Source: Faucicola sp902506215 (GTDB lineage Bacteria; Pseudomonadota; Gammaproteobacteria; Pseudomonadales; Moraxellaceae). From it: a stretch of 64,000 bases of DNA. Below, in pieces: positions 1-7,627 of this stretch. Within the stretch, counting starts at the first letter, position 1, and the number at the start of each line of letters is the position of its first letter. Both the position numbers and the translations under genes were made by a program. The notes under the pieces were generated by a model, which saw only the letters and a list, made by a program, of their open reading frames with translations, did no database searches and had not been told where the DNA came from. The stretch is from NCBI GenBank assembly GCA_016888885.1, contig CP069437.1, positions 1,426,001-1,490,000 on the forward strand, given 5' to 3'.

Positions 1-1
1 C

Positions 2-1408
2 TACACCCAACAAAAAGCAGCACAAGTCAACGCGGTATTACAAAGTTTTCCTGAGGTTACCAATACTTATGCCACGGTTAATGCCATGTCCTATAGCGGT
101 AACAATCGGGTACAAGTGAATGTATCGTTAGTACCCAAAGATGAGCGCACGCGCGGACTAGATGCCTTAAACCGTGCCATGCGTGAGCAATTGCAGCAGG
201 TAGGCGGTATAAAAGTTACCTCAGTGGCAGCCGCTGCCATGGCAGTCAGCGGTGGTCTTAAGCCAATTATGATATCCATCAAAGGCAATGATTTAACTGA
301 GCTGCAACGTTTATCCAATGAGTTTATGCAAAAACTCTCAAACGTCAATGGCTTGGTAGATTTGGAAAGCACGCTTAAACAGCCCAAATCAATGGTCAAT
401 GTCACCATTAACCGAGAAGCAGCAAATGATGCTGGTCTGTCGATTGGGCAAATCGGACAAGCATTACGACCGCTGCTTGCCGGTGACAATGTGAGCACTT
501 TTAAAGATGACAACGGCAACAATATCGATGTCAACGTGCGCTTAAATGACGACAACCGCCAGACTATCTCGCAACTACAATCCATGTACTTGTCATCAAG
601 CCGTATGGATCAAAATGGTCAGCCGATACTAGTGCCGCTATCGCAAGTGGCGAATTTTAGTGAAACCTTGGGTGCACCGCAAATCAACCGCCGTTCGCTG
701 TTTCGTGAAGTGGTAGTGCAAGCCAACACGGACGGCAGACCGGCAGGTGATATCGGCGCGGATATCACTAAAATCCAAAACGAAATGAAACTGCCACCCG
801 GTTACAGCTTTGCGGTACAAGGCTCTAACAAAGACATGGCAGAATCCATTGGCTACGCCACAACCGCGCTTGGACTGGCAATTGTATTTATCTATATGTT
901 GTTAGGGTCACAGTTTAATAGCTTTTTATACCCTGTGGCGATTATGGCATCGCTGCCGTTATCGCTGATTGGGGTGTTCTTTGCGTTATTTTTCTTTGGC
1001 TCTAGTCTTAATATATTTTCTATCATCGGCATTATCATGCTAATGGGGTTGGTGTGTAAAAATGCGATTTTGCTCATTGATTTTATTAAAGAATCTTTAT
1101 CAAACGGTTTGAGCCGTACAGAAGCTATTATGCTGGCAGGGCAAACGCGCCTGCGCCCAATTTTGATGACTACCGCTGCCATGGTGATGGGGATGATACC
1201 GCTGGCACTGGGTATTGGTGAAGGGTCGGAGCAGCAAGCACCGATGGCACACGCCATTATTGGTGGGGTGATTACTTCAACTTTATTGACCTTGATTGTG
1301 GTGCCTGTGATTTATACCTATTTAGATGATGGCAAACAGCGGTTTTTTCGGTTATTTGCTAAAAAGAAAGCAACAACCCCTGCGATAGAGCGCCACGACT
1401 CACTTTAA
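2..1408 (+). CDS. RND multidrug efflux permease, C-terminal part (5' end outside window)
   Basis: The reading frame is open from the first bases of the window, so this is the last ~468 residues of an inner-membrane RND drug/proton antiporter (AcrB/MexB/MdtB type, normally ~1030-1050 residues). The visible part starts in the periplasmic porter domain, with repeats typical of the second half (FREVVVQAN, PPGYSFAVQGS). It continues through the last transmembrane block (AIVFIYMLLGSQFNSF, LMGLVCKNAILLIDF, GSEQQAPMAHAIIGG). It ends with a short basic cytoplasmic tail. The two-component pair that follows on the same strand may regulate it, as BaeSR does for MdtABC. Substrate is unknown. Confidence 0.93.
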   Translation, partial: YTQQKAAQVNAVLQSFPEVTNTYATVNAMSYSGNNRVQVNVSLVPKDERTRGLDALNRAMREQLQQVGGIKVTSVAAAAMAVSGGLKPIMISIKGNDLTELQRLSNEFMQKLSNVNGLVDLESTLKQPKSMVNVTINREAANDAGLSIGQIGQALRPLLAGDNVSTFKDDNGNNIDVNVRLNDDNRQTISQLQSMYLSSSRMDQNGQPILVPLSQVANFSETLGAPQINRRSLFREVVVQANTDGRPAGDIGADITKIQNEMKLPPGYSFAVQGSNKDMAESIGYATTALGLAIVFIYMLLGSQFNSFLYPVAIMASLPLSLIGVFFALFFFGSSLNIFSIIGIIMLMGLVCKNAILLIDFIKESLSNGLSRTEAIMLAGQTRLRPILMTTAAMVMGMIPLALGIGEGSEQQAPMAHAIIGGVITSTLLTLIVVPVIYTYLDDGKQRFFRLFAKKKATTPAIERHDSL

Positions 1409-1697
1409 GCAATAATTCATTACAATTTTATACAGTGTAAAGAAACTTAAGAATGAGTAGACAAGTACAATTTTAAATTGGGCTATGCATTAATTGGGCT
1501 GTGTGATTGGCAGCTAAGAAGTTTTATAAATCTGTGTAAGACACTATCATATTGGCAGTCTATTGCTTTATGATAATAGTATCTTGCTTTATCTTTATGA
1601 TAGATAATAGGCTTTTGATTGATGATAGAAGCCTGGCTTTGATGAGCAAAAGCAATAATAACAACTGATTTATTTTAGAGAATTTTTGGAGTTGGTG
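1409..1697. other. Intergenic region before the two-component genes
   Basis: AT-rich spacer of 289 bases. It probably holds the promoter of the response regulator. I see no ORF with coding character and no convincing terminator for the efflux gene. Confidence 0.5.
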
Positions 1698-2435
1698 ATG
1701 GAAGATAATAATAGTGGTACTAAAACCGTACTATTGATTGAGGATGATCCAGATTTAGCCGAGTTGATTAGCGAATATTTGGGCATGAACTATTATGAGG
1801 TTCAGCATGCCCCAACCGCAACAGAAGGGCTAGAGACGCTATTTAACCCTGCCAAATCCATTGATTTGGTGATTTTAGATTTGATGTTGCCGGATATGGA
1901 TGGCATGCAAGTGTGTCAACGTATTCGTCAGCACAAAGATAGCCGTCTGGCGCAAACGGCGATTATCATGCTCACCGCCAAAGGTGACACTACTGACCGC
2001 GTACTGGGTCTTGAGATGGGCGCGGATGATTATGTATCAAAACCATTTGAACCGCGTGAACTATTGGCGCGTATCCGTGCGGTCATGCGTCGTCACGACC
2101 TGCCGCTTCACCAGCAAAAAGAAGATAACTTAGTATTTGGTCGCTTAAAGGTTTATCCAGACAGCCATGAAGTGACCATTGATGATGAGCCGGTGCGTTT
2201 GACCACCCACCAGTTTCAGTTATTGCATTACTTTGCTACCCACTCAGGTAAAGTACTGAGCCGTGAACAGCTATGGCATGCGATGCCAAACGATGACAGC
2301 AGTGATAACATCGACCGTGCCATTGATGTGCATATTTCACGTCTGCGTGCGCTGATTGAAGACAATCCTCGCCAGCCAAAACGCATTATCACGGTGCGCG
2401 GTGTCGGCTATCAGTTTGCCACTGACCAAGTGTAA
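1698..2435 (+). CDS. OmpR-family response regulator
   Basis: Two-domain DNA-binding response regulator of 245 residues. The receiver domain (about 9-125) has the acidic pair near E15-D17, the phospho-acceptor D61 in the LVILDLMLP strand and the VSKPFEP lysine. A winged-helix effector domain follows (about 150-243) with the typical IDVHISRLRALIE and VRGVGYQF ends. I chose ATG 1698 because TTGGAG lies 7 bases upstream; an in-frame TTG at 1686 overlaps that ribosome site. It is followed by a sensor kinase 111 bases downstream, so the two form a pair. Target genes cannot be read from sequence, but the adjacent RND pump is the obvious candidate. Confidence 0.93.
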   Translation: MEDNNSGTKTVLLIEDDPDLAELISEYLGMNYYEVQHAPTATEGLETLFNPAKSIDLVILDLMLPDMDGMQVCQRIRQHKDSRLAQTAIIMLTAKGDTTDRVLGLEMGADDYVSKPFEPRELLARIRAVMRRHDLPLHQQKEDNLVFGRLKVYPDSHEVTIDDEPVRLTTHQFQLLHYFATHSGKVLSREQLWHAMPNDDSSDNIDRAIDVHISRLRALIEDNPRQPKRIITVRGVGYQFATDQV

Positions 2436-2546
2436 CAGTGTAAGCTTAGTTGACAAATTTAACACGCAAAAGGTCATCATACTTGGTTATTATGCTAGCA
2501 AAGCTATTATAATAGCCTGTGATGACCCACGATTTTTGGATTCTGT

Positions 2547-4235
2547 GTGCGACTTAGCGGCATAAAATTTAACAGTGTATTTAGTAAGTTATTTGCCAGC
2601 GTTATGCTGGCATTGGTCATTTTTGCTGGGGCAATGGTAGTTTTAAGCCATTTGGTACACGATACTTCTGCCAATACCCGCCACCAAGTCATTGCCAATC
2701 AAGTCACCCAGCAGCTAGACCCGTTATTAGTTGAGCTGCGCACGGCTCAAGACCAACAAAAAAATCTCGAAACCCGCTATCTACTTGCCCTCGTACGCCG
2801 TAGTTTTAATATCTATAGCGATTCACTGAACGCCAAATTTGGTCTATACGATGGCAAAAGTGGCGAAGCGATTATGATCATGCGTGGGCTGCCTGCCACT
2901 TTACCGCCAAACCCGCCATTTTTTTCCTCTTTGTTTCCTAGAGATGATCCAAAGCATCCGACCGAAATTCAAGTCAATAGCCAATCAGGTTATGTGCTGT
3001 TATACCAATCAAAACTTAGTAATCGCCGTGCGATTTCGCCCGCGATTAATTTATTGACAGGCACCTTGCTACTGCTGCTCATTATGTCGGGCATGTTATG
3101 GATGATTGCGCGTACCATGACATGGCGTATCAACCAGCTGAGTCGGCAAATCACCCAATTGGGTGATGGCGATTTCTCTGCCCGTGTCACGCCTGTGGGC
3201 AATGATGAAATTACCATTTTGGCACGTGGTTTTAACCAAACCGCCGAACGTATCGAAACCTTGATGAATGCCAATAAACTGCTGTTAGCGCATGCTTCTC
3301 ATGAGATTCGCACACCGATTACCCGTATTCGTCTACAAGTTGAAATGATGACCATGCTGGCAAGTCAATTTGACAAAACGATACAAGATAAAGTACAAAA
3401 ACGTGCCGATGCCATCAACCGTGATTTGACGGGTCTTAATGATTTGGTAGAAAGTATTTTGCTCGTCAGTCGTATGGATGCCGGTCATGCGATAGAAAAA
3501 GTAGAAGACGTCGATTTATATGAGTTAATTAAAAACGAGATTCAGCACTACCCACAAGCTACCTTTGCGGGTGGTCATATTATCATCCAAGGACAAGCCA
3601 AACTTCTTACCCACCTCGTGCGTAATTTGCTCGACAATGCCCATCTTCATGGCGTCCCACCTGTGAGCGTACAGCTGTATGCCATTGATGATGCGGGTAA
3701 TCAACTGGCAATTGATGCCCTACCAGCGATGCAAGAGAGTACAAAAGATACCGATGATGAAAAAGATACCAATGCTGAAAAAGATAAGGTGGCTTTGCCC
3801 GCCGCGCCCGCCCCTATAAAAGATACCACCAGTGACCCCACAAACGGCGATGACATCACCGTTGACGCTGAAATACCATCGACAAATAGTCCCGCCGCAA
3901 CGGTCACTGCAGATAGCGAAGCAACTTCGAGCAAACTGACTAACAAACCAAAAAATAAATCGTCTATTTTTTCACGTAAAAAATCTGACATTGTGCACCT
4001 GCCAGAATTTCGTCAGGTGTGTATTGCGGTTATCGACCAAGGTACAGGCATTGCTGAAGATAAACGCACCGATATTTTCAGTCCATTTGTACGGCTACAA
4101 CAAGAGAAAAAAGGCTCAGGGCTCGGGCTATCTTTAGTCGCACAGATTGTCAAAGCCCATGGCGGTAGTATTATCACCGACACAGTGCATGGTCATACCC
4201 GCTTTTTGGTCACATTACCTATCACCCAATCGTAA
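2547..4235 (+). CDS. Sensor histidine kinase with a low-complexity insert in the ATPase domain
   Basis: Inner-membrane sensor kinase of 562 residues with a GTG start preceded by TTTTTGGA. Order: TM1 (about 13-35), periplasmic sensor segment, TM2 (about 168-190), HAMP linker, and a HisKA domain with the phospho-histidine at about 252 in SHEIRTP. The HATPase domain follows, with its N-box (NLLDNAHLHG) near 360 and the G1 box (DQGTGI) near 497. These boxes are normally a few tens of residues apart. Here about 100 extra residues rich in D, T, K, P and A (roughly 385-485) lie between them. The G2-type box GSGLGLSLV is intact, so the kinase should be active. It presumably phosphorylates the regulator just upstream. 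Confidence 0.93.
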   Translation: MRLSGIKFNSVFSKLFASVMLALVIFAGAMVVLSHLVHDTSANTRHQVIANQVTQQLDPLLVELRTAQDQQKNLETRYLLALVRRSFNIYSDSLNAKFGLYDGKSGEAIMIMRGLPATLPPNPPFFSSLFPRDDPKHPTEIQVNSQSGYVLLYQSKLSNRRAISPAINLLTGTLLLLLIMSGMLWMIARTMTWRINQLSRQITQLGDGDFSARVTPVGNDEITILARGFNQTAERIETLMNANKLLLAHASHEIRTPITRIRLQVEMMTMLASQFDKTIQDKVQKRADAINRDLTGLNDLVESILLVSRMDAGHAIEKVEDVDLYELIKNEIQHYPQATFAGGHIIIQGQAKLLTHLVRNLLDNAHLHGVPPVSVQLYAIDDAGNQLAIDALPAMQESTKDTDDEKDTNAEKDKVALPAAPAPIKDTTSDPTNGDDITVDAEIPSTNSPAATVTADSEATSSKLTNKPKNKSSIFSRKKSDIVHLPEFRQVCIAVIDQGTGIAEDKRTDIFSPFVRLQQEKKGSGLGLSLVAQIVKAHGGSIITDTVHGHTRFLVTLPITQS

Positions 4236-4403
4236 CCGCTTTTAACTCTGCCTATAGTTTTGTCACAATTTTTTCGGTTTTCTAATCTATTATTCAATTA
4301 AACCCACCATTCGGCATTTATTTATTCGTTAAAGCGACTAAACGCTGACGACGAGCTGTGCTAAAATTACCTTCTTTTAGCCACTGCAAAATTTTTTATT
4401 ATC

Positions 4404-5141
4404 ATGATTACCATTGATAACGTTACCAAACGCTTCCAAACCCAAGATGGCAACTGGTTTACCGCGGTAGAACCGACATCACTCACAATCCAACAAGGCG
4501 AGATTTTTGGCTTGATGGGCTATTCTGGCGCAGGCAAATCCACCTTGCTACGCTTGATTAATTTACTTGAACGCCCAGATAGCGGCACTGTCACCATCGA
4601 TGGCAAGGAACTGACCTCGCTATCCACCCACGATTTGCGCCATGCCCGTCAAAATATCGGGATGATTTTTCAGCAGTTTAATCTGATGGCAAATCGCACG
4701 GTGGCACAAAATATTGCCTTTGCCCTAGAAATTGCCGGGTGGGAAAAAGCAGCCATCATGCCGCGGGTGATGGAATGCCTTGAAATTGTCGATTTGGTCA
4801 ATCGCGCCAACCACTATCCCGCCCAGCTCTCTGGCGGTCAAAAACAGCGGGCAGGTATCGCACGGGCGTTAGCACCCAAGCCTCATGTAATGCTTGCCGA
4901 TGAACCTACCTCTGCGCTCGACCCTGCGACCACCAAATCGGTGTTAGCCTGTCTCAAGGATATTAATGAAAAGTTTAACGTCACTATCGTGATTGTGACC
5001 CATGAAATGTCCGTGATTCGCAAGCTGTGTAACCGCGTTGCCCTGCTCGATAAGGGCAAGTTGCTAGAAGTCGCTGACGTACATTCGGGTCAAATTCATG
5101 CCACCACACCGATTGGGCAATTGCTGATTAGTGATGATTAA
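4404..5141 (+). CDS. metN: Methionine-type ABC importer ATPase, short form
   Basis: ATP-hydrolysing subunit of a MetNIQ-type importer at the inner face of the membrane. Visible motifs are Walker A GYSGAGKST (about 38-46), the LSGGQKQR signature and Walker B with DEPTSALDP, then a switch histidine in THEMSVI. The protein is 245 residues. Escherichia coli MetN is about 343 because of a C-terminal methionine-sensing NIL/ACT-like domain, and that domain is missing here. Permease and binding protein follow on the same strand, which supports the family call. Methionine as substrate is inferred from family resemblance. Confidence 0.88.
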   Translation: MITIDNVTKRFQTQDGNWFTAVEPTSLTIQQGEIFGLMGYSGAGKSTLLRLINLLERPDSGTVTIDGKELTSLSTHDLRHARQNIGMIFQQFNLMANRTVAQNIAFALEIAGWEKAAIMPRVMECLEIVDLVNRANHYPAQLSGGQKQRAGIARALAPKPHVMLADEPTSALDPATTKSVLACLKDINEKFNVTIVIVTHEMSVIRKLCNRVALLDKGKLLEVADVHSGQIHATTPIGQLLISDD

Positions 5142-5208
5142 CGGCGCACAAACATCGTTGATGACTGGATAATTTTTTAAGTTTTAAATTGAATCGTTGG
5201 GTAATTTC

Positions 5209-5898
5209 ATGGCAAATACATTAACTTGGCAAAGCGCGGTTGATAATCTTTTGGGGATGAAGGCAGAAATTTGGCAAGCGTTTTGGGAAACGCTGATTAT
5301 GGTGGGTATCTCAACGGCTGCGTCAGTCATCTTTGGTACATTGCTCGGCGTCGCGCTATTTTTGACCAGTAAAAATCAGCTCGCCGACAATAAATCGCTG
5401 TATGCAGTACTTAGCAACTTTACCAATATCATGCGTGCTTTTCCGTTTGTGATTTTGATGATTGTGATTATTCCTGTCACTCGCCTCATTGTCGGTACCA
5501 CCATTGGTCCAATCGCGGCATCGCTTGCTTTGAGTGTCGCCGGTATCTTCTACTTTGCTAGGCTCGTTGAGCAAAATCTGCGTGATGTGCCAAAAGGGAT
5601 CATCGAAGCGGCGTTATCAATGGGTGCAAGTACAGGGACGATTATTCGCAGTGTGTTATTGGTCGAGTCACGCTCAAGTTTGATTTTGAGTATTACTACC
5701 TTGATGATTAGTTTACTCTCTTATAGTGCGGCAGCAGGTATGATTGGGGGTGGCGGTCTTGGTGATTTGGCGATTCGTTATGGTTATAACCGCTATCAAA
5801 ATGACGTGATGATTTTTATGGTGATTTTATTGGTGGTGATGGTGATTATCATCCAATCGGTTGGTAATATTTTGGCGCACCGTCTGGATAAACGTTAA
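5209..5898 (+). CDS. metI: Methionine-type ABC importer permease
   Basis: Inner-membrane permease of 229 residues with about five to six hydrophobic segments and the EAA loop IIEAALSMGASTGTIIRSVLL that contacts the ATPase. The call rests on close resemblance to MetI and on its position between the ATPase and a MetQ lipoprotein. ATG 5209 is preferred; a TTG at 5197 is in frame but has no clear advantage. The gap to metN is 67 bases, consistent with one transcript. Confidence 0.9.
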   Translation: MANTLTWQSAVDNLLGMKAEIWQAFWETLIMVGISTAASVIFGTLLGVALFLTSKNQLADNKSLYAVLSNFTNIMRAFPFVILMIVIIPVTRLIVGTTIGPIAASLALSVAGIFYFARLVEQNLRDVPKGIIEAALSMGASTGTIIRSVLLVESRSSLILSITTLMISLLSYSAAAGMIGGGGLGDLAIRYGYNRYQNDVMIFMVILLVVMVIIIQSVGNILAHRLDKR

Positions 5899-5949
5899 TT
5901 TTAGCTGATGGCGGTTTAAAAAATTGTTATTGATGGTTTTTCTAGGAAT

Positions 5950-5966
5950 TATGAAAAAATTTCATA
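5950..5966. promoter_or_regulatory. Palindrome upstream of metQ
   Basis: A 17-base perfect inverted repeat, TATGAAA-AAA-TTTCATA, lies about 95 bases before metQ. It could be an operator or a chance AT-rich palindrome. It does not match the MetJ box (AGACGTCT). Confidence 0.25.
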
Positions 5967-6060
5967 TCCATAGGTTAACTCTCAATAACATTTTTTTTAT
6001 GAGTATGTTAAGGTAAGCTGATTGTTTTGTCCGTTTATTTTTTCATTTTTGGAGGAAGGT

Positions 6061-7041
6061 ATGAAATTAACGCATTTATCAAGCCATATCGCGCAGCTAT
6101 TAGCAACTGTAGGGGTGGCAGGGATTGCCCTAGTCGGTTGTAGCAAACCTGAAAGCAAAACCGAAACCACAGCACAAGCCAGCACCACCACCAAAACTAC
6201 AACCACGACCACCGCAAGCTCAACCACGACCACAGCAGCGGCAAGCAAAGGTATCGACCCGAACAAATCTGAAATTGTGATTGGTACTACTGTGGGCGAC
6301 TTTGGTGACATGGTCAAAAACTCGGTCAAACCGCAGTTAGAAAAACAAGGCTATAAAGTCAGATTGGTTGAATTCTCTGACTATGTGCGCCCAAATAAAG
6401 CCTTAGCCGATGGTGATATTGATATCAACGTGTTCCAACACAAACCTTATCTTGATACTTTCAAAAAGGATAACAACCTAGATATTGTTGAAGTCTTCCA
6501 AGTGCCTACCGCACCGCTTGGCATCTATCCTGGTAAATTAAATGACTTAAAACAAGTCAAAGACGGTACCACCGTGGCTGTACCAAACGATCCAAGCAAC
6601 TTTGCACGCGCGCTGGTGATGCTCAACGAACTGGGCTGGATAAAACTTAAAGCCAATATCAACCCACTCACTGCATCAAAAAATGATATCGCAGAAAACC
6701 CAAAAAATATCAAATTGGTAGAGCTAGAAGCCGCACAATTACCACGTGCGCGTTCAGACGTTGACTTTGCAGTCATCAACGGTAACTATGCGACCAGCTC
6801 AGGTATCAAATTAACTGAAGCGCTGTTCCAAGAACCCAGCTATGCGTATGTCAACTGGTCAGCAATTCGCACCAAAGACAAAGACACACAATGGGTAAAA
6901 GACGTGACCAATGCGTACAATTCAGAAGAATTTAAACAATACGCCCACAAAACTTTCCCAGGTTATAAATACCCAGCTATCTGGGGTGAGAACCCTGCAA
7001 CACCAGCCGCTGCCCGTGCAACCGCCTCTGCTGCCAAATAG
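6061..7041 (+). CDS. metQ: Methionine-binding lipoprotein of an ABC importer
   Basis: Periplasmic substrate-binding lipoprotein (NlpA/MetQ family), 326 residues from ATG 6061, which has GGAGGAAG 2 bases upstream of the codon gap. The N-terminus is a lipoprotein signal with lipobox LVGC (Cys at about 28). The mature protein first has a threonine/serine/alanine-rich linker of ~30 residues, probably flexible. The NlpA-type fold follows, with GTTVGDFGDMVK, VEFSDYVRPNKAL, DINVFQHKPYL and VPNDPSNFARAL. It delivers substrate to MetI/MetN. The T-rich linker is longer than in E. coli MetQ. Confidence 0.92.
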   Translation: MKLTHLSSHIAQLLATVGVAGIALVGCSKPESKTETTAQASTTTKTTTTTTASSTTTTAAASKGIDPNKSEIVIGTTVGDFGDMVKNSVKPQLEKQGYKVRLVEFSDYVRPNKALADGDIDINVFQHKPYLDTFKKDNNLDIVEVFQVPTAPLGIYPGKLNDLKQVKDGTTVAVPNDPSNFARALVMLNELGWIKLKANINPLTASKNDIAENPKNIKLVELEAAQLPRARSDVDFAVINGNYATSSGIKLTEALFQEPSYAYVNWSAIRTKDKDTQWVKDVTNAYNSEEFKQYAHKTFPGYKYPAIWGENPATPAAARATASAAK

Positions 7042-7056
7042 TGGCATAATTGGCAT

Positions 7057-7085
7057 AAAAAAAGAAGCATTAAGCTTCTTTTTTT
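7057..7085 (+). terminator. Rho-independent terminator after metQ
   Basis: Stem AAAAGAAGC / GCTTCTTTT with a 5-base loop (ATTAA), followed by a T run, 16 bases after the metQ stop. The A run on the left means it may also work for the ihfA transcript from the other strand. Confidence 0.85.
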
Positions 7086-7186
7086 ATGGTTAAAATTTAT
7101 GGTTAGAATGTTTTATGGTCAAAATGCAGCAACCGATTTTAAAACGCCTAAATTAACTGAAAATAATCTAAAAACAATAAAGCGCG

Positions 7187-7510
7187 TTATTCTGTGAACA
7201 GTTTATCTTCAATACTGCGACGCATTTTTTGCCCCGCTTTAAAGGTAACAACGCGGCGCGCTGTGACATGAACCATCTCGCCAGTCTTTGGATTGCGACC
7301 TGGACGCTGGCTTTTATCCTTAATCTCAAAGTTACCAAAACCCGATAGCTTGACTTGGTGACCTTTGGTCAACGTCTCCGACAACTCTGAAAAAAAATTC
7401 TCTACAAATGCGCGGCTGTCTTGGCGCGTCATGCCCAAATTTTCCATCAAATGATTGATCATTTCTAATTTGGTTAAGGTTTTTCCTTCAACTTGCATAT
7501 TCATTATCAT
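7187..7510 (-). CDS. ihfA: Integration host factor, alpha subunit
   Basis: Small DNA-bending histone-like protein, here about 107 residues, that pairs with IhfB and acts in the nucleoid. The family signature is clear: LTKLEMINHL at the start, the beta-arm region GFGNFEIKDKSQRPGRNPKTG with the intercalating proline, and VTFKAGQKMR near the end. Several start codons are possible (GTG 7516, ATG 7510, ATG 7504) behind an AGGGTGGG stretch, so the exact start is uncertain. It is last in the phenylalanyl-tRNA synthetase cluster, the usual place in gammaproteobacteria. Confidence 0.93.
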   Translation of the reverse strand: MIMNMQVEGKTLTKLEMINHLMENLGMTRQDSRAFVENFFSELSETLTKGHQVKLSGFGNFEIKDKSQRPGRNPKTGEMVHVTARRVVTFKAGQKMRRSIEDKLFTE

Positions 7511-7627
7511 ACCCACCCTACTAAATGTTGCTATTTTAGCGATTCTAGCAAATACAGTCGATAGTTATTTTTACTTTAAAATCAAAGAAAAACATTGTAT
7601 CGACTGGCATAATTTGCTAGTCCAAGA

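Noticed and set aside
4236..4403. SAM riboswitch or MetJ box before the methionine importer
   Set aside because: I could not find the conserved core of a SAM riboswitch or an AGACGTCT-type MetJ box.
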